Below are positions 60,335-64,000 of a stretch of 64,000 bases of DNA, piece after piece. Below the pieces are notes generated by a model. That model saw only the letters and a list, made by a program, of their open reading frames with translations. It ran no database searches and had not been told where the DNA came from. Each line of letters begins with the position of its first letter. Position 1 is the stretch's first letter. The translations under genes were made by a program, and so were the position numbers. Source of the stretch: Strongyloides papillosus (taxonomy: Eukaryota > Nematoda > Chromadorea > Rhabditida > Strongyloididae); NCBI GenBank assembly GCA_005656395.1, contig SRSI01000048.1:2232001-2296000 (forward strand). Direction: 5' to 3'.

Positions 60335-60532
60335 TTATCTTTCAAAGGGTATTATTTGGATAGCTTCAACCATTGGTACTTCATATGATACACCATTTTG
60401 AATGTATCTTTCAGGTGAAAATTGAAATGATGTAAAGGTGTTTTTTACTGGTTTTGTATCATTTTCAGTATCATCACCAAATATTAATGATAGTAGAAGC
60501 AAGTTGAAAAATAAAGGATAAAAATATTTCAT
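60335..60532 (-). CDS. Small secreted peptide, 65 residues
   Basis: A short single-exon ORF with a clean signal peptide (MKYFYPLFFNLLLLSLIFG) and a 45-residue acidic-to-neutral mature part (DDTENDTKPVKNTF..., ending IQIIPFER). It has no cysteines and no known motif. It lies 89 bp from the convergent LRR gene and 200 bp from METTL5 on the same strand. The hydrophobic leader and Glu/Thr/Pro-rich remainder differ from random A+T-rich ORFs, so it is probably a real gene; function unknown. Confidence 0.5.
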   Translation of the reverse strand: MKYFYPLFFNLLLLSLIFGDDTENDTKPVKNTFTSFQFSPERYIQNGVSYEVPMVEAIQIIPFER

Positions 60533-60731
60533 AGTTTTTGTATAAACTTATAATAAATGAAATATGAATACATAATAATGGGTAATGTAAAAATTTTAAA
60601 ATAAAGATCATTAAATTTTATAGTGTAAGGTTAATCTTAGGATTATACCCGTTTTAACAAATAACAATTTTATTTTAATGAGCAACAATTTTTAACAATT
60701 ACCAAGTATTTAGGAAAAAAAGTTTTGTAGA

Positions 60732-61376
60732 TTATTTTTTATGAAATCTTATCAAATCAACATCAATATCTCTTGTCTTCTGCTTATGAAATTTGTATGT
60801 TTTATCAAGATTCCACCGTAATTGTGCAATGCATTCACATTCGATACCATCAATACTATTACCATGTTTAAGGATAAAATTTCTTGTGCTTGTTTTGTGT
60901 AATGAAAATAAACTTCCTCCATTTTTTAACATTTTCAAGCCAACTTCGATAAATTTAATATCAATACCAGCATTATTTTTTGTCCCAAATGGTGGATTCG
61001 TGATAATAATATCAAACATATCCTTATACTTTTCAATATCATCACTATTTAAAAGATCACAATTAACCAACTCAATATTAATACTCTCCTCCAATTCACT
61101 ATTTTCAATATTCTCCCTACATACATCTAATGCTTCATTATCAATATCAAAGCCTACTAACATTGATGGTTCAAATGCTCCAGCACCTAATAATAAAATA
61201 CCAGGTCCACAACCAAGGTCAGCTACTTTTTTATTTTCAAATCCTATTAAATCTTCTATTGTTGTTATAATATCTATACATAATTCTGATGATGTAGAAT
61301 ATTGTTCAAGTTCAATTTTCGGATTTTTAAATGACGTAAATGAACTAAGATACCATTCAAATTGTTTACGTTTCAT
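60732..61376 (-). CDS. METTL5: 18S rRNA adenine N6-methyltransferase METTL5
   Basis: A single exon encodes 214 residues, the family length. SAM motif I is DLGCGPGILLLGA at 53-65, the acidic loop GFDIDNEALDVCRENI at 75-90, and the catalytic NPPF at 127-130 is followed by GTKNNAGIDIKF, the METTL5 signature. The N-terminus LEQYSTSSELCIDII is also typical. METTL5 with TRMT112 puts m6A on the decoding-site adenosine of 18S rRNA (A1832 in human), and C. elegans METL-5 does the same. The first ATG gives the canonical MKRKQFEWYL start. Confidence 0.93.
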   Translation of the reverse strand: MKRKQFEWYLSSFTSFKNPKIELEQYSTSSELCIDIITTIEDLIGFENKKVADLGCGPGILLLGAGAFEPSMLVGFDIDNEALDVCRENIENSELEESINIELVNCDLLNSDDIEKYKDMFDIIITNPPFGTKNNAGIDIKFIEVGLKMLKNGGSLFSLHKTSTRNFILKHGNSIDGIECECIAQLRWNLDKTYKFHKQKTRDIDVDLIRFHKK

Positions 61377-61893
61377 CCTCCTCTTTCAACTGTAAAAGAT
61401 GTATTTTTTTAAACATTTTTTTATTATAAACATTCAACATTCATCATTGGTAGAAGAAAAGAATTGGATTGAAACCGATGATATTCAAAAATAATAACTA
61501 CATATATTAAATTATAAATAAAAAAAATAAAAGTGTAGCCAAAAATTATTATTATATTAAAAATATGTTAGTACAAATAACCCCATTTTTATAATTACAA
61601 TAGTGTTTAATATTTTTCTTAAACAAAATATTACTGTTTAGCTCATAACTACCATTTTTTTTAAAAAAATTAGCAATAAATATAAAAATATATATTATAT
61701 ACAATTGATTAAGAAAAAGACAAACTCCACTTTCTAGTTTAAAAATTCATTGACACTTCCATATTAATTATTTTCATCCAAACATCATACGATATCAACA
61801 TATTTTTCTCCATTTATTTGTAATCATAATAAATCAAAGTAGTATTTGTAGTCCAAACGTTTACATATACATTATGTACATACTTATTTTTAA
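61377..61893. other. Intergenic gap, METTL5 upstream
   Basis: 517 bp of A+T-rich DNA between two same-strand genes; it contains the 3' end of the RhoGAP gene and the METTL5 promoter. No additional feature was recognised. Confidence 0.55.
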
Positions 61894-64000
61894 TTACATG
61901 CCGGAAGTGTAATTTTTAAAGATTGAAAATTTATCTAATTTTGTCAGGACAAATTCTAAAACTTGTCCATACATGATCATTTTAAAAGCTAAATTTTGAT
62001 TTGGTTGTACAGGAGGAGATATTTCCTTTTTCTGAAGTTTCTTCTTGCTACTACTATTAGTCTTAGATTCTTTGGTATTTTTACCTTTATTAATTATAGG
62101 CCTATCATCACATCCAAATAATGTTGGTCCAAAAACAATTGCAAGGTTGTGAATTTGCATTCTATTTTTACTAGAATAATTAGAAACTCGTTGAAGATGC
62201 TTCAATAAATGGATAAGTGTATGTCTATTTACAGTTGGTAGTTTTCCTAGTAATTCATCTATTTTGACGAAACGAGTCTCCATGTTTCCTGTTTGAATTG
62301 AATTGACAAATTCTTTATTCATACTAATTGGAAAGAGTGGTTCAGATAATTCTCTAAAGAATAATTTTAATGTTCCCGTTAGTACATGAACATCTTCCTC
62401 ATTTCTGATATCATCATAATTATATTGATCAACTTTACATCTGATTTTTTGAATTGTTGATAAATTACCAGAAACACGATACAAACCATCTGTTTCAAGA
62501 CCCTTCTCTTCAATAATTTTAGTTATAACAACTAAAAATTTTGGTATAGTTGACTGTTCTTGCTTACATATTATTTCTAATGTACTTCCAAAAACTGGTT
62601 CTGGTCTATAAATACCTCTATCTCTTAATGATTCTATTGATGGTCTTGATCTAAAAAACCTCAATAGTCTTTCAATGATTGATTCTTTGGTTGGCACTGG
62701 TTCACCATTAACAGTATCAACACATGGAATATTTTCAATCATTGATGAGACCATTGAATCACCCTTGCTTACACTTTTTCCTTTCTTCAAACTTTTGGAT
62801 GATAAATAAGTACTTTTAGACATAACTGGTGTTTGTTGATTAATTAATGGTACATTTCTACTGGCAATAAAAGATGAATTTCTTTGTAATGCATTTGTAG
62901 AATCATTATTTGTTGGTGATGGGAAACCCGTTGGTGAATCAAGAGCTGTTGTACAACTTTTTAATATTGAATACCAATTTAATGTATCATGTTTATCAAT
63001 TCCCTCAATTTGATACTCCACACACAATCCCTCTGAGTCAGTTGTTTTAATTTCAATGATTGGTCTATTTTTTCTTTTTTCATAAAAAGTTATATGTGCA
63101 TTTTTTAAGTCACAGACACCCAATGGTGCTTCATAATGTTTACCATGCTTCTCAGCACTTTTTTCATCTTTATAAAATAATAAATGATTTTTTGATAAGA
63201 CCATAAAATTTTTTACCCACTCCTTTTTACGACTTTTTGAGGTAAAGTCAATAATTTTACACTTCTCTATTGATCCTTTCATTGTAGAAGTTGTTGTAGT
63301 TGAGTGGTGTAATGTAGGAGATGGTAACGTTATTGTATCTAATATCGGAGGATGTGAAAAGTCAATACTTTTTAACTTTTCCAATGTTTGCCTAACATGC
63401 CCGTCTTTTGATATCTCTGGAATGTATGGACGTCCCTTTGTGCCCGTTTCTATATTACTATTCTTTGGATGATGATTATATACTGTTGATGTTTGGCCAC
63501 CACTTAAGATCCCTGAATCACTACTATTTACCATTTCGCTAGCCTAAAAAGAAGGAAAGCAAATATAAAATAACCATTAAACATTTTTTTAATAAACAAT
63601 CTATATTTAAAAATACATATAAAAAATTGTTTACATATATTAATAACTTTAAGTAATAAAAAAGAGATATTTTTAAAAAATTTACCTCGTGAATAGTAGG
63701 ATTATGATTAACGTAACCAGAAGTTTCAGTTGATGTTTTTCTCGAATCAAATGTATCAGTACCAAAATAGTACTTTTGATCACCAGTAGGATGTGAAAAA
63801 TATTCCCCAGACTCAGATAATTCTGGATGCTCTATGATACCCTTTTTGATGACTTCATTCTCAGTACCGTTACTACAACATCCTTGACTAGGTGGAGTAG
63901 AACTGGACATAATATTATTATCAATAGAATGAATCTCACTATTATTAATAATAGTAGACGTAAGCATTGGTGTTGATGGTTGATGTTTTTGGAAATTATT
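61894..64000 (-). CDS. PH and RhoGAP domain protein, ARHGAP12/15/27-like (5' end beyond window)
   Basis: Exons 64000(beyond)-63686 and 63543-61894 (phase 0, 142-bp intron) give about 654 visible residues. After a Ser/Thr-rich N-terminal part comes a PH domain (KGSIEKCKIIDFTSKSRKKEW, VLSKNHLLFYKDE, NWYSILKSC). After a linker, the RhoGAP domain starts at PVFGSTLEIICKQ, holds the arginine finger in GLYRVSGNLSTIQKIR, and continues VHVLTGTLKLFFRELSEPLFP and NRMQIHNLAIVFGPTLFG. The PH-then-RhoGAP order and motif wording fit ARHGAP12/15/27, which switch off Rac/Cdc42-type GTPases. SH3 or WW domains of that family, if present, would lie to the right of the window: the frame is open through base 64000. 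Confidence 0.87.

Overview
This window looks like nuclear DNA of a parasitic or free-living nematode, most likely Strongyloides or a close relative. The evidence is very high A+T in all non-coding DNA, short introns (about 40-60 bp, GT..AG with T-rich acceptors), compact conserved genes, an ER retrieval tail HTEL on protein disulphide isomerase, and nematode-expanded families (transthyretin-like proteins, 7TM chemoreceptors, WAGO-type Argonaute). The species call is an inference. No rRNA, tRNA or CRISPR was recognised.

Left part (1-29 kb) is conserved housekeeping genes separated by A+T-rich gaps: a secreted double-PEBP-like protein (partial, left edge), a Vasa/DDX3-type DEAD-box helicase, an NNMT-family methyltransferase ending 17 bp from the convergent HAT1 gene, a merlin/ERM FERM protein, PDI, the U3 snoRNP protein MPP10, Mediator subunit 15, and the WDR4/Trm82 tRNA methyltransferase subunit. 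Gaps here hold a candidate UPR element in front of PDI, a 31/30-bp inverted-repeat hairpin near 19.9 kb and a set of splice-flanked, non-coding tandem modules near 20.4-21.1 kb.

Middle part (30-52 kb) is the most unusual region: a head-to-tail array of eight intact three-exon 7TM receptor genes plus one broken copy, with a period of about 1.9 kb. The first copy sits head-to-head with a transthyretin-like (TTL) gene. Six intergenic spacers carry a decayed relic of that TTL 5' end, so the ancestral duplicated unit probably held both genes or their shared promoter. Two foreign segments interrupt the array: a 3.7-kb block with a WAGO-like Argonaute that lacks catalytic residues, and a 2.5-kb element with terminal inverted repeats carrying a decayed F-box gene.

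Right part (52-64 kb): an intact F-box gene, a fast-evolving protein with ten 32-residue SSDEEE repeats, a large leucine-rich-repeat transmembrane protein, a 65-residue secreted peptide, the 18S rRNA m6A methyltransferase METTL5 and a PH-RhoGAP protein cut by the right edge.
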